The notes beneath the pieces were generated by a model that did no database searches, was not told the DNA's origin, and saw only the letters and a list, made by a program, of their open reading frames with translations. Below, in pieces: positions 9,027 through 17,184 of a stretch of 64,000 nucleotides of DNA. This stretch comes from CBDHFN01 sp965262605 (lineage in GTDB: Bacteria > Pseudomonadota > Alphaproteobacteria > JASGCL01). The translations under genes were made by a program, and so were the position numbers. Position 1 is the stretch's first letter. Each line of letters opens with the position of its first letter. The stretch spans positions 310,001 through 374,000 of the forward strand of contig CBDHFN010000003.1 of the NCBI GenBank assembly GCA_965262605.1. Direction: 5' to 3'.

Positions 9027-10545
9027 ATTACTTAAACCCCTCATGATTGTAGGCAGCACAACAATTTTAAGCCGCATTTTAGGATTTATCCGTGATGCCC
9101 TGATGGCGAGCAGTTTTGGCAATGGCATCATCACCGATGCGTTTATTATTGCTTTTAAATTACCGAATTTATTCCGAAGCCTGTTTGCCGAAGGCGCGTT
9201 CACCACGGCGTTTGTGCCAATTTATAATAAAATTGCCCATGAATCTTTGCAAGACGCCCATCAATTTGCGGCGAATATTTTAAGCAAATTAGCCCTAATT
9301 TTAAGCATTTTATCCGTGCTTGCGGTAATTTTTATGACAAATATTATGGATATTATGGCAATTGGTTATAAATCAAGCCCCGAAAAAATGCAATTAACCA
9401 TTGATTTAGCAAGAATTTGCTTTCCATATTTATTGTGCATTTGCTTGGCATCGGTCGGAAGTTCCTTGCTTAACAGCGCGAATCATTATTTTTATGGGGG
9501 TTTTACGCCCGTTTTATTAAATATCGTCATGATTATGGGTATGGTTGGTGGCTATATTGGCTTTTACCGATTAGATGGCTTTATTTTAGCGTATAGTGTT
9601 TTCGTGGCGGGATTGGCGCAATTGAGCTTTATTATCTATGGTTGCTGGCGCATGAAGATTACCTTGCCAAAGCCAAATTCATTTTTAAATTGGCATGATA
9701 AACGCACCCATGAATTTTTGATAAAAATTATTCCCAGCGTCATGGGCGCAGGTGTCGTGCAAATTAATTCTTTAATAAGCGATATGATTGCCACGACTTT
9801 GGGCACGGGCGCGGTTTCATATTTATTTTATGCCGACAGGCTAACCCAATTGCCCTTGGCAATTTTAGGTATTGCTTTGGGGACGATTATTCTCCAAGAA
9901 TTATCCAAAAATTGGGCGCAAAAAAAATATGAATTGGCAGAAATTAATACGAATCAAGCTTTGGGTCTAGCCTTGATGGTTTCATTGCCTTGTGCGATTG
10001 GGCTTTATTTTTTAGCGATTCCCGTGATTCAAGTTTTATTTGAACGGGGGGCGTTTAGCCACCAAGATACAATACAAGTCGCCAAAGCCTTAGTAGTTTT
10101 TGCCATTGCCCTGCCTTTTTGGGTCAATAATAAAGTTTTATCGCCAGTATTTTTCGCCAGTGGTGATACGAAAACACCCGTGAAAATTGCCGCTTTTACT
10201 TTATTGTTGAACGCGTCATTAGCATGGATTTTTAAGGATTATTGGGGCTTTGTGGGCATCGCCATGGCTTCGGTTATTTGCGCCATTGCTAATAATATTA
10301 TTCTTTTATTAGTGCTTAAATCAAAAAATCTTTGCCATATTTTCAATAATACTTGGCTGATGATGGCAAAAATTCTTATTTTGCAAATTCCGATTATTAT
10401 TTTTTTGAATTTTGCCATGCAATATTGGCGGGTTTGGAATTTTATTGCCCTTGCCTTGGTCATTACTATCGTCGCATTATATTATGGGATAGCAATTTGG
10501 ATTTTTAAAATTATAAAACTGCCAAAAAAATCATTTATACCATGA
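9019..10545 (+). CDS. murJ: Lipid II flippase MurJ
   Basis: A 508-aa integral membrane protein of the MviN/MurJ family (MOP superfamily) that moves lipid II across the cytoplasmic membrane for peptidoglycan synthesis. The start RKLLKPLMIVGSTTILSRIL, RDALMASSFG and the LFRSLFAEGAFTTAFVPIY segment are diagnostic, with about 14 hydrophobic helices following. FERGAF near residue 342 and FFASGDTKTPVKIA are further family marks. It overlaps the AroE-CoaE stop by 8 bp and closes this operon. Confidence 0.96.
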   Translation: MRKLLKPLMIVGSTTILSRILGFIRDALMASSFGNGIITDAFIIAFKLPNLFRSLFAEGAFTTAFVPIYNKIAHESLQDAHQFAANILSKLALILSILSVLAVIFMTNIMDIMAIGYKSSPEKMQLTIDLARICFPYLLCICLASVGSSLLNSANHYFYGGFTPVLLNIVMIMGMVGGYIGFYRLDGFILAYSVFVAGLAQLSFIIYGCWRMKITLPKPNSFLNWHDKRTHEFLIKIIPSVMGAGVVQINSLISDMIATTLGTGAVSYLFYADRLTQLPLAILGIALGTIILQELSKNWAQKKYELAEINTNQALGLALMVSLPCAIGLYFLAIPVIQVLFERGAFSHQDTIQVAKALVVFAIALPFWVNNKVLSPVFFASGDTKTPVKIAAFTLLLNASLAWIFKDYWGFVGIAMASVICAIANNIILLLVLKSKNLCHIFNNTWLMMAKILILQIPIIIFLNFAMQYWRVWNFIALALVITIVALYYGIAIWIFKIIKLPKKSFIP

Positions 10546-10647
10546 TGTCCCGAATTATTTAAAAATACCCATCGCTAATTATTTTGTGCTTACGCTACGC
10601 TAAGAATTAATAGTATAAAAAATAACGAATATTCAGTTTGAAAAAAC

Positions 10648-10676
10648 TTGACATTTAAGCCTAAAAAGCATATTAT
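10648..10676 (+). promoter_or_regulatory. Sigma70-type promoter for a small RNA
   Basis: TTGACA (10648-10653), 17-bp spacer, TATTAT (10671-10676). The expected start is near 10683. A hairpin with a T-run 45-80 bases downstream ends the unit before any gene in the same orientation, so the promoter seems to serve a short non-coding transcript. Confidence 0.65.
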
Positions 10677-10682
10677 AAAATC

Positions 10683-10761
10683 AAGAATATTATCAGGTGA
10701 AGTTACCGTATGAGGTAATATTCAAGGGCGACGAACTTCTAAGGTCGCCCATTTTATTTTT
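10683..10761 (+). ncRNA. Candidate small RNA, about 79 nt, with possible loop-loop pairing
   Basis: The stretch between the promoter and the T-run folds, by eye, into two hairpins. The first is a 10-bp stem (10685-10694 with 10714-10723, one G-U pair) whose 19-nt apical region can form GGU/ACC (10696-10698, 10705-10707) around a hexaloop GAAGUU (10699-10704). The second is a 7-bp GC-rich stem (10726-10732 with 10744-10750) whose 11-nt loop contains AACUUC (10734-10739), the exact complement of the hexaloop. No convincing coding potential is seen. It resembles no RNA family I can name. It converges on the 3' end of the nuclease-like gene and overlaps it by 8 bp. Confidence 0.55.
10726..10761 (+). 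terminator. Rho-independent terminator of the small RNA
   Basis: GGGCGAC (10726-10732) pairs perfectly with GTCGCCC (10744-10750) and is followed by ATTTTATTTTT (10751-10761). On the minus strand the hairpin is followed by TTGAATATT, a much weaker tail, so the plus orientation is favoured. Confidence 0.7.
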
Positions 10762-11218
10762 GATAAATAAAATTTGTGATTTTAGATATTTGTTTTGCAA
10801 TATATTTATGATTTTTTCTCATATTTTTTGAACTCGGCATAAAGATTGTTGAATTTTCCCATTGACCATTTTGTTTAGTCATAATGCCAATAACAGATAA
10901 ATGTCCATAAGGTGTTATATATTGTTTAATATAATACCGATATTTATTACTTACTTCTCCTATTAAATCTGGGTCTTCTAAAGTATCTGCAAATACTCTT
11001 ATTAATGAAATATTATGATCAATATTTTTTCCTAATTTAAGAAAATTACTGATTTTATCTTTAAAGAAATCATCATTAATTAATATTGGGAACCCTGATT
11101 TATCATAAAATATATTGTTTTTTGCATTTATATTGCTATGAAGGATATATTTAAACTCATTTACTGCCTTTAAGGGTGTAATAAATTGAGTCGTTATAAG
11201 ACAATTAATAATTTTCAT
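10754..11218 (-). CDS. Putative PBECR-like nuclease toxin of a two-gene module
   Basis: A 154-aa protein that I do not recognise with certainty. The segment from about residue 77 (FADTLEDPDLIGE, then YRYYIKQYI, LSVIGIMTK, and a final strand ending in FMPSSKN) follows the pattern of PBECR-type nuclease domains (barnase/EndoU/colicin E5-D/RelE-like fold) found in phage and toxin proteins. The N-terminal half is unassigned. The ATG overlaps the stop of the upstream gene as ATGA, so the two are translationally coupled, in the antitoxin-then-toxin order. There is no signal peptide. The inserted, AT-rich pair between murJ and pdxJ looks accessory. The alternative is another small regulatory or restriction-linked protein. 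Confidence 0.45.
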   Translation of the reverse strand: MKIINCLITTQFITPLKAVNEFKYILHSNINAKNNIFYDKSGFPILINDDFFKDKISNFLKLGKNIDHNISLIRVFADTLEDPDLIGEVSNKYRYYIKQYITPYGHLSVIGIMTKQNGQWENSTIFMPSSKNMRKNHKYIAKQISKITNFIYQK

Positions 11219-11673
11219 TTTATCCCCCTTGTTTCATTATATTTACCACGAATTTCATTTAGCTTACGCCATTTATTTCTTGAATTATCCCAAAATTCCA
11301 AATAACTCCAGCCATTAATATTAACTACTTTATAAGGATCATTAGATAATTGGCGTATTGCTGCACATACAGCTTCAGAAGGAGATATGCAGGCTTTATC
11401 GCCTACTATAATAGTTGAATTTGCAATTTTAATATCATTAAATAATCCTCCATTATATTGTATTCTGAGTTTAGTGCCTGCCTCTAAATATGTATTTTTA
11501 TATGTCCAAGACTTGTTAATGATTTTATCATTTTCTGGCACATCAATGACTGGCACTATTCTGTCTAAGCCTAAAATTCTTCGTAATGCATTATTTTCTG
11601 ACTCACCGTTTTGCTTTTGAGTGCAGATTTCTAAAAATACTTCGGCATCAATTGTAATTTGTGTTGTTTTCAT
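11215..11673 (-). CDS. RHH (SeqA-N-like) plus RAMA-like domain protein, putative antitoxin/regulator
   Basis: The start chosen is ATG 11673, with AGGA six to seven bases upstream; an upstream in-frame ATG at 11733 would run through the operator-like repeats. The 152-aa product begins KTTQITIDAEVFLEI and continues with GESENNALRRILGL, very like the ribbon-helix-helix DNA-binding N-terminus of SeqA. After a linker, residues about 60-140 (GTKLRIQYNGG, ISPSEAVCAAIRQL, NINGWSYLEF) resemble the RAMA/DUF4357 domain linked to restriction and modified-DNA recognition. Coupling by ATGA to the nuclease-like gene and tandem repeats upstream suggest an autoregulating antitoxin. Function is inferred. Confidence 0.5.
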   Translation of the reverse strand: MKTTQITIDAEVFLEICTQKQNGESENNALRRILGLDRIVPVIDVPENDKIINKSWTYKNTYLEAGTKLRIQYNGGLFNDIKIANSTIIVGDKACISPSEAVCAAIRQLSNDPYKVVNINGWSYLEFWDNSRNKWRKLNEIRGKYNETRGIK

Positions 11674-11683
11674 AGGTTTTCCT

Positions 11684-11718
11684 ATAATATTACTAATATC
11701 AACTAATATAGCTAATAT
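11684..11718 (-). promoter_or_regulatory. Four tandem ATATTAG-type repeats, likely operator
   Basis: Read on the minus strand, ATATTAG occurs at 11718-11712, 11709-11703 and 11699-11693, and a fourth related ATATTAT at 11690-11684. Centre spacings are 9, 10 and 9 bp, about one helical turn. The array ends roughly ten bases before the ATG of the RHH-domain gene at 11673 and probably overlaps its -10 region. The ribosome binding site lies in a short inverted repeat ATAGG-TTTT-CCTAT (plus-strand 11672-11686 area). Confidence 0.55.
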
Positions 11719-11806
11719 TTTAAATAAATTCAAGGGATAATTTAAAATTATATTTATTTTTTTAAAATTACTTGAAAATTATCAATAAATATGGTTAAGT
11801 GCTTGC

Positions 11807-12538
11807 ATGGTTTGTCAATTATCAGTTAATTTAAATAAAATCGCGCTTATTCGCAATTCGCGTTTAGGCAATAACCCATCGGTAATTAAAGCAATGGAAT
11901 GCGTCATTAATGCTGGGGCGCATGGTATCACGGTGCATCCGCGCCCAGATGAGCGGCATATTCGGCGCGCTGATGTCGCGCAAATTGCTGAAAAATTACG
12001 CCATTCCTATAAAAATATTGAATTTAATATTGAGGGCTATCCCGATGAGGCATGGCTTGAACTTGTGCTGAAAACTAAACCAGACCAAGCAACCTTAGTG
12101 CCTGACGAACCCAATCAATTAACCTCGGACCATGGTTGGAATATTGAAAAACACGCGCAAAAATTAACTAATATTTGTCAAAAATTAAACCAAGCAGGCA
12201 TTCGCGTTTCATTATTCATTGACCCAGACCCCAAAATCGTGCCATGGGTGCAAAAAGTCGGTGCGGCGCGCATGGAATTATATACGGGAATTTATGCGCA
12301 AAATTTTGCGATTTCGGCTTCTTCAACCATTAAGCCTTATATTGAATCCCATGATATTGCCCAAAAATTAGGCATTGGCATTAATGCGGGGCATGATTTA
12401 AATTGTGATAATTTGCCTTATTTACGCAAAAATTTACCGCATTTAGCCGAAGTTTCTATCGGGCATGCCTTAATTGGCGATGCGTTATATTTCGGGTTTG
12501 AGCAAACGATTAAAAATTACTTACAAGCCATCGCATGA
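11807..12538 (+). CDS. pdxJ: Pyridoxine 5'-phosphate synthase
   Basis: Closes the pyridoxine ring from 1-deoxy-xylulose 5-phosphate and 3-amino-2-oxopropyl phosphate in the DXP-dependent vitamin B6 route. The 243-aa TIM barrel shows LSVNLNKIALIR, HGITVHPRPDERHIR, the catalytic glutamate region FNIEGYPDE, VSLFIDPDP, and GHALIGDALYFG near the end. The NLNK and HPRPDERHI versions of the motifs (instead of NIDH and HLREDRRHI) are the form I associate with Bacteroidota-type PdxJ, so transfer is possible. It usually neighbours acpS in proteobacteria, but here it overlaps a sugar epimerase gene by ATGA. Confidence 0.9.
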   Translation: MVCQLSVNLNKIALIRNSRLGNNPSVIKAMECVINAGAHGITVHPRPDERHIRRADVAQIAEKLRHSYKNIEFNIEGYPDEAWLELVLKTKPDQATLVPDEPNQLTSDHGWNIEKHAQKLTNICQKLNQAGIRVSLFIDPDPKIVPWVQKVGAARMELYTGIYAQNFAISASSTIKPYIESHDIAQKLGIGINAGHDLNCDNLPYLRKNLPHLAEVSIGHALIGDALYFGFEQTIKNYLQAIA

Positions 12539-13485
12539 AAACGATTATCATTAGTGGTGGTTCGGGGTTTATCGGCGTTAATTTAGCAAAAATAATGCGT
12601 GAAGATGGGCATCGGGTAATTTGCATTGATAAAATCAAGCGCGATATTATGGATAATACCCCTAATATTGAATTTTTTCTTGCGAATCTTGCCGACGAAG
12701 GCGCGGCTTTTAATATTTTAGCATCAATAAAAAATCTTGATTTTGCAACAACTGAGGTTTGGCATTTAGCCGCCAATTCCGATATTCCTGCTGGGATTTA
12801 TGATGCAAAAATTGATTATCAAGATACATTCATGACCAGCATGAATCTTGGGCTTGCAATGCAAAAGCTTGGCTTAAAAACCCTTTTATTTGCCAGTTCT
12901 TCGGCTGTTTATGGCGATCATGGCGATGCCATGATTAGTGAAATAACCGCGCCTTTATTGCCGATTTCTAATTATGGTGCCATGAAATTAGCGTCAGAGG
13001 CGATATTTTCAGCCTTTGCCGAACAATTTATTGAAAAATTAGTGATTTTCCGATTTCCCAATGTCGTGGGCGCGCCCGCAACCCATGGCATTATTTATGA
13101 TTTGATTCATAAATTACGCCATGATAATAAAATTTTACCGATTTTGGGCGATGGGTCGCAAAAAAAATCATACCTGCATGTGCTTGACTTAATCAAAGCA
13201 ATGCGATTAATTCACGAAAAAAATCACGAAAAACGGGCAATTTTTAACATTGCCGCCGCTGATGAAGGTATATATATTCGCGAAATTGCGCAAATGGTGC
13301 AATCCATGCTTGCGCCCAATTGCCAAATAATATATGGCACGGGCAATAAGGGGTGGCTTGGCGATGTGCCAAAATTTGCCTATGATATTTCTAAATTACA
13401 AAATTTAGGCTTTCAAGCAAAATTTAATTCGCATCAAGCCGTCAAGCTCGCAATCCAAGAAATTGCAAGGGAAATAATGCCATGA
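12535..13485 (+). CDS. NAD-dependent epimerase/dehydratase (extended SDR)
   Basis: A 316-aa nucleotide-sugar-type short-chain dehydrogenase. The NAD-binding motif GGSGFIGVN is at the N-terminus, the active-site serine pair is in FASSSAVYGD (around residue 121), and the catalytic YGAMK (YXXXK) is near residue 149. The segment FRFPNVVGAPATHGIIYDLI is typical of UDP-glucose 4-epimerase-like enzymes. It is sandwiched by ATGA overlaps between pdxJ and a GHMP sugar kinase, so all three are surely co-translated. The substrate is unknown; cell-surface sugar synthesis is the usual role. Confidence 0.88.
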   Translation: MKTIIISGGSGFIGVNLAKIMREDGHRVICIDKIKRDIMDNTPNIEFFLANLADEGAAFNILASIKNLDFATTEVWHLAANSDIPAGIYDAKIDYQDTFMTSMNLGLAMQKLGLKTLLFASSSAVYGDHGDAMISEITAPLLPISNYGAMKLASEAIFSAFAEQFIEKLVIFRFPNVVGAPATHGIIYDLIHKLRHDNKILPILGDGSQKKSYLHVLDLIKAMRLIHEKNHEKRAIFNIAAADEGIYIREIAQMVQSMLAPNCQIIYGTGNKGWLGDVPKFAYDISKLQNLGFQAKFNSHQAVKLAIQEIAREIMP

Positions 13486-14465
13486 TTATTGCTAAAACCC
13501 CCTTACGCGTCAGTTTCACCGGTGGTGGCAGCGATATGGCTGTTTTTTATGAACAACATATTGGCGCAGTTATTTCCACTAGCATTGATAAATATATTTA
13601 TATTACGATTAATAAAAAATTTGATGATGGAATTCGCGTGGGTTATAGCACCAATGAAGAAGTGCAAAATATCACCCAATTGCGCCACCCCATTGTCAAA
13701 AATTGCCTTGAATTTTTGGATATTAAGGGCGGCATTGAAATTACTACTATCGCGGATATTCCATCAAAAGGCACGGGTTTAGGGTCATCAAGCGCGTTTT
13801 GTGTTGGGCTTATGAATGGCTTGTCAGCATATTTAGGCAAATTTTCTAACCGCGAGGACTTAGCTAAGGGCGCGTGTGAAATTGAAATACAAATCATGCA
13901 AGAACCCATTGGCAAACAAGATCAATATGCCGCCGCTTATGGTGGTTTAAATTATTATGAATTTCACCCTGATGGTTCAGTGATTGTTGAACCAATTATT
14001 TGCAAACCCATCATTAAAAAACAAATTCAAGCAAATTGCTTGTTTTTTTATACCGGCATGACAAGGTCAGCCAGCAATATTTTGGCAAAGCAGCAAGAAT
14101 CTGTGGCAAATGATTCAAAAAAAATTGAAATATTAAAACAAATGGTGCGATTAACCCAAGATTTGCGTTTGCAACTTAATAATAATAATATACGAAATTT
14201 TGGGGCGATTTTGCATGAAAATTGGTTGCTTAAAAAATCGCTTAATAGCGAAATAAGCAACGAATTAATTGATGATTCATATAATATAGCCATGAAAAAT
14301 GGCGCAAGCGGCGGTAAATTATTGGGCGCGGGCGCGGGCGGATTTTTATTATTTTATAGCGAGCCAAAAAATCATTCAAGAATCATTGAATCATTAGCGC
14401 ATTTGCGCCATATTCCCATGAAATTCACTAATCAAGGCAGCCAAATTATTTTTTATGATAGGTAA
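13482..14465 (+). CDS. GHMP family sugar kinase (HddA-like heptose kinase)
   Basis: A 327-aa kinase of the GHMP superfamily. The start IIAKTPLRVSFTGGGSDM is the hallmark of D-glycero-D-manno-heptose 7-phosphate kinases and related sugar kinases. The ATP-binding motif GTGLGSSSAF is near residue 98, EPIGKQDQYAAAYGG near 143, and the third motif GASGGKLLGAGAGGF near 276. It overlaps the epimerase by ATGA, and its last 20 bases overlap the end of convergent cimA. With the epimerase it suggests synthesis of an activated heptose or a related sugar, although no GmhA, GmhB or nucleotidyltransferase gene is in the window. Confidence 0.85.
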   Translation: MIIAKTPLRVSFTGGGSDMAVFYEQHIGAVISTSIDKYIYITINKKFDDGIRVGYSTNEEVQNITQLRHPIVKNCLEFLDIKGGIEITTIADIPSKGTGLGSSSAFCVGLMNGLSAYLGKFSNREDLAKGACEIEIQIMQEPIGKQDQYAAAYGGLNYYEFHPDGSVIVEPIICKPIIKKQIQANCLFFYTGMTRSASNILAKQQESVANDSKKIEILKQMVRLTQDLRLQLNNNNIRNFGAILHENWLLKKSLNSEISNELIDDSYNIAMKNGASGGKLLGAGAGGFLLFYSEPKNHSRIIESLAHLRHIPMKFTNQGSQIIFYDR

Positions 14466-16038
14466 TTTGCCAAAGCCGATAGCGATAGGAATCATTGAGG
14501 GCTTGCACTGAGGCTTCAATAATATTGGCGGATAAGCCGATGGTTGTCCATTGATCGCTGCCGCTCACGGAATCAATGGTGACTAAGGTTTTTGCATCCG
14601 TGCCTTGTTGATTTTTATTCGGCGGAATGATGCGCACGCGGTAATCGGCTAAATGCACGCCTTGCAATTGGGGGAATATTACCAATAAAACTTGACGAAA
14701 CGCGGAATCAAGGGCATTGACGGGACCATTACCAATGGCGGTGCCATTAAATATTTGCCCGCCCACTTCAATGTAAATAATGGCTTCGGATTCGTGCATA
14801 TCGGTATTATCCGTGCGTAATTCGGATATGACGCGAAATCGTTTAACCTTAAAAAATTCGGGCACGGATTTATCAACCGAACGCACCATTAATTCAAACG
14901 AGGCATCGGCACCATCATAAGTCCAACCTTGAAATTCCCGTTCTTTAATTGTTTCCAATAAATCATTAATTTTAGATTCGCTGAAATTTTCAATATTAAT
15001 TTTCTTTAATGAATCGCGAATATTGGATTTACCCGATTGATTAGAAACGATAATATGACGGCGATTGCCGACTAATTCGGGGTTAATATGTTCATATGCA
15101 GTGGGGTCTTTCACCACCGCTGAGGCATGTAAGCCACCCTTATGCGCAAAAGCGGCACTGCCGACATAGGCTTGGTAAATATTGGGGTTGCGCGCGATGC
15201 GTTCGTCTAAAATTCCTGATAGATGTTTTAACAAATGAAGATTATTTGCCGCTTTGCCAATATCGTAATTGCCCTTAAAATGCAAATTACCGATAAGCGA
15301 GATAATATTGGCATTGCCGCATCGCTCGCCCAAGCCGTTAATCGTGCCTTGCACTTGGCGCACGCCCGAATTTATTGCCGCCAAGCTGTTTGCCACGGCG
15401 CATTCTGTATCATTATGGGCGTGAATGCCCAGTTGCGATAAGTTGATTTTCTTGCCTAATTCATCACAAATTTTGCTGATTTGTGTCGGCAACATGCCCC
15501 CCCTTGTGTCGCAAAGCACAACCCATTTCGCCCCAGCATTAAGCGCGGTTTGAATGACTTCAAGCGCGAATTTTGGGTTTGCTAAATACCCATCAAAAAA
15601 ATGTTCCGCATCCAACATGGCGTGTTTGCCATGCGCCACCATTAATTTTATGGAATCTTCAATCATTGCCAAATTTTCGTCCAACGAGATATTTAAAGAT
15701 TCTTGGATTTGCTTGTCCCAAGTTTTGCCAACCAAACACGCATTGCTTGCTTGGGATTCAATAATATCACGAAGCGCAGGGTCGTTATGCGCGCTTATGC
15801 CCGCCCGTCTGGTCATGCCAAAGGCGACAAATTGCGCGTTTTTAAAATTAGGCTTAATTTTGAAAAAATTTGTATCCGTGGGGTTTGCGCCGGGCCAACC
15901 GCCTTCAATAAAATCAATACCAATATTATCAAGGGCTTGGGCGATGGTTTGTTTGTCGGCAACGGTGAAATCAACCCCGCGGGTTTGTGCGCCATCGCGT
16001 AATGTCGTGTCAAATAAATAAATTCGTTCTTTTGCCAT
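14446..16038 (-). CDS. cimA: Citramalate synthase
   Basis: A 530-aa member of the 2-isopropylmalate synthase family of the CimA type. It condenses pyruvate and acetyl-CoA to (R)-citramalate, the threonine-independent route to 2-oxobutyrate for isoleucine. The N-terminal HMGL-like barrel has LFDTTLRDGAQTRGVDF, the GGWPGANPTD segment and metal-binding HAHNDTECAVANSLAA. AFAHKGGLHASAV lies in the middle, and the C-terminal regulatory dimerisation domain has NALDSAFRQVL. The GWPGANP motif separates this type from LeuA. ilvH on the same strand 8 kb away fits branched-chain synthesis. It is convergent with the kinase gene. Confidence 0.92.
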   Translation of the reverse strand: MAKERIYLFDTTLRDGAQTRGVDFTVADKQTIAQALDNIGIDFIEGGWPGANPTDTNFFKIKPNFKNAQFVAFGMTRRAGISAHNDPALRDIIESQASNACLVGKTWDKQIQESLNISLDENLAMIEDSIKLMVAHGKHAMLDAEHFFDGYLANPKFALEVIQTALNAGAKWVVLCDTRGGMLPTQISKICDELGKKINLSQLGIHAHNDTECAVANSLAAINSGVRQVQGTINGLGERCGNANIISLIGNLHFKGNYDIGKAANNLHLLKHLSGILDERIARNPNIYQAYVGSAAFAHKGGLHASAVVKDPTAYEHINPELVGNRRHIIVSNQSGKSNIRDSLKKINIENFSESKINDLLETIKEREFQGWTYDGADASFELMVRSVDKSVPEFFKVKRFRVISELRTDNTDMHESEAIIYIEVGGQIFNGTAIGNGPVNALDSAFRQVLLVIFPQLQGVHLADYRVRIIPPNKNQQGTDAKTLVTIDSVSGSDQWTTIGLSANIIEASVQALNDSYRYRLWQITYHKK

Positions 16039-16224
16039 AACAATAAATTAATATATTAAAATCAATAATACAAGAAAAATATTACCATGCTCAGATTCAT
16101 ATTTTGCTTAAAGCATCTAGACTTGAAGTGGTTATTGGGTATTGCAACGAAAAATTAAGGTATTCAACCCCAAAACTCCGAAAAATTTAAAAATATCTAA
16201 GCGATGAAAAAAATAAAAAACACC

Positions 16225-16253
16225 TTGCATTATGATAAAATTTGATGTATAAA
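16225..16253 (+). promoter_or_regulatory. Sigma70-type promoter for mmsB-marR
   Basis: TTGCAT (16225-16230), 17-bp spacer, TATAAA (16248-16253), about 30 bases before the mmsB ATG. The rest of the 246-bp gap 16039-16284 between divergent cimA and mmsB holds the cimA leader; I see no other clear element there. Confidence 0.55.
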
Positions 16254-16284
16254 AATAAAATTAATATAAAATTTTAGGTAAATA

Positions 16285-17184
16285 ATGAATCACATAGTTT
16301 TTATTGGTTGCGGCAATATGGGTGGTCCGATGGCATTGAATCTTGCCAAAAGCGGCTATAATATTATTGCCATTGATAATTTGCTCAGTAATTTGGATAA
16401 ATTGCGCCATGAAAATATCGTGGTTGACGCTGATATTGCTTCGGTAATTTATGGTCATAATTTGCCATTAATTGTTATTTCGTCGCTTCCTTCTGGGGCG
16501 CAAGTGCGCGCGGTATACCAAGACTTAATTGCCCATTTGCCGAAAAATTCTATTCTTATTGATTGTTCAACAACTGATGTTGCCACAGCAAAATGGTTGG
16601 CTGATTTAGCAAGCGAATATGAAATGCAATCGCTTGATGCCCCAGTTTCTGGCGGGGTCAAGGGTGCGGCTGATGCGACATTAACCATCATGGTCGGGGG
16701 CGAAGAGGCAACTTATCAAGAATCCCTTAAAATATTACAAAAAATTGGCAAGAATATTATTTATTGCGGGGCAAGCGGCAATGGGCAAGCGGCGAAGATA
16801 ATTAATAATATGATGCTTGCCGTGCAGATGAACAGCATTTGCGAAGGCTTTGTTTTAGCACAAAAATTGGGTTTGCCCGCCGAAAAATTATTTGCTGTTG
16901 CATCGGTTTCATCGGCGCAATGCTGGTCGTTAAATTCCTATGCGCCCGTGGCGGGATTAGTGCCAAGCGCGCCAGTAAATCGCGAATTTACGCCCGGATT
17001 TGCCGCGGGCATGATGCTCAAAGATTGCAATTTAGCCTTGCAAGTTATGCAAAGCGTAGACGCAATATTACCGCTGGCAACCAAAGCCGCGCAAAGATAC
17101 CAAGAATTTGTCATGCTATATGGTGAAAATCTTGATTTTTCAGCAATTATTCAATTAATACAAAGGGAGAATAGTAATGAGTGA
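16285..17184 (+). CDS. mmsB: 3-hydroxyisobutyrate dehydrogenase
   Basis: Oxidises 3-hydroxyisobutyrate to methylmalonate semialdehyde in valine breakdown, or acts on a related beta-hydroxyacid. The 299-aa protein has the NAD-binding start FIGCGNMGGPMA, the substrate-binding DAPVSGGVKGA (around residue 119), the catalytic lysine in GQAAKIINNMM (around 172), and the C-terminal CWSLNSYAPVAGL and GFAAGMMLKDCNLA segments that mark the MmsB branch rather than tartronate semialdehyde reductases. It overlaps the next gene by 8 bp. No other valine catabolism gene is in the window. Confidence 0.88.
   Translation: MNHIVFIGCGNMGGPMALNLAKSGYNIIAIDNLLSNLDKLRHENIVVDADIASVIYGHNLPLIVISSLPSGAQVRAVYQDLIAHLPKNSILIDCSTTDVATAKWLADLASEYEMQSLDAPVSGGVKGAADATLTIMVGGEEATYQESLKILQKIGKNIIYCGASGNGQAAKIINNMMLAVQMNSICEGFVLAQKLGLPAEKLFAVASVSSAQCWSLNSYAPVAGLVPSAPVNREFTPGFAAGMMLKDCNLALQVMQSVDAILPLATKAAQRYQEFVMLYGENLDFSAIIQLIQRENSNE

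Noticed and set aside
11674..11733. Twenty-residue N-terminal extension of the RHH-domain protein
   Set aside because: The extension runs through the tandem operator-like repeats, and the ATG at 11673 has its own AGGA and begins the SeqA-like domain directly.
15096..16021. Overlapping plus-strand ORFs across cimA
   Set aside because: They lie wholly antisense to the well-supported cimA frame and have no family features.
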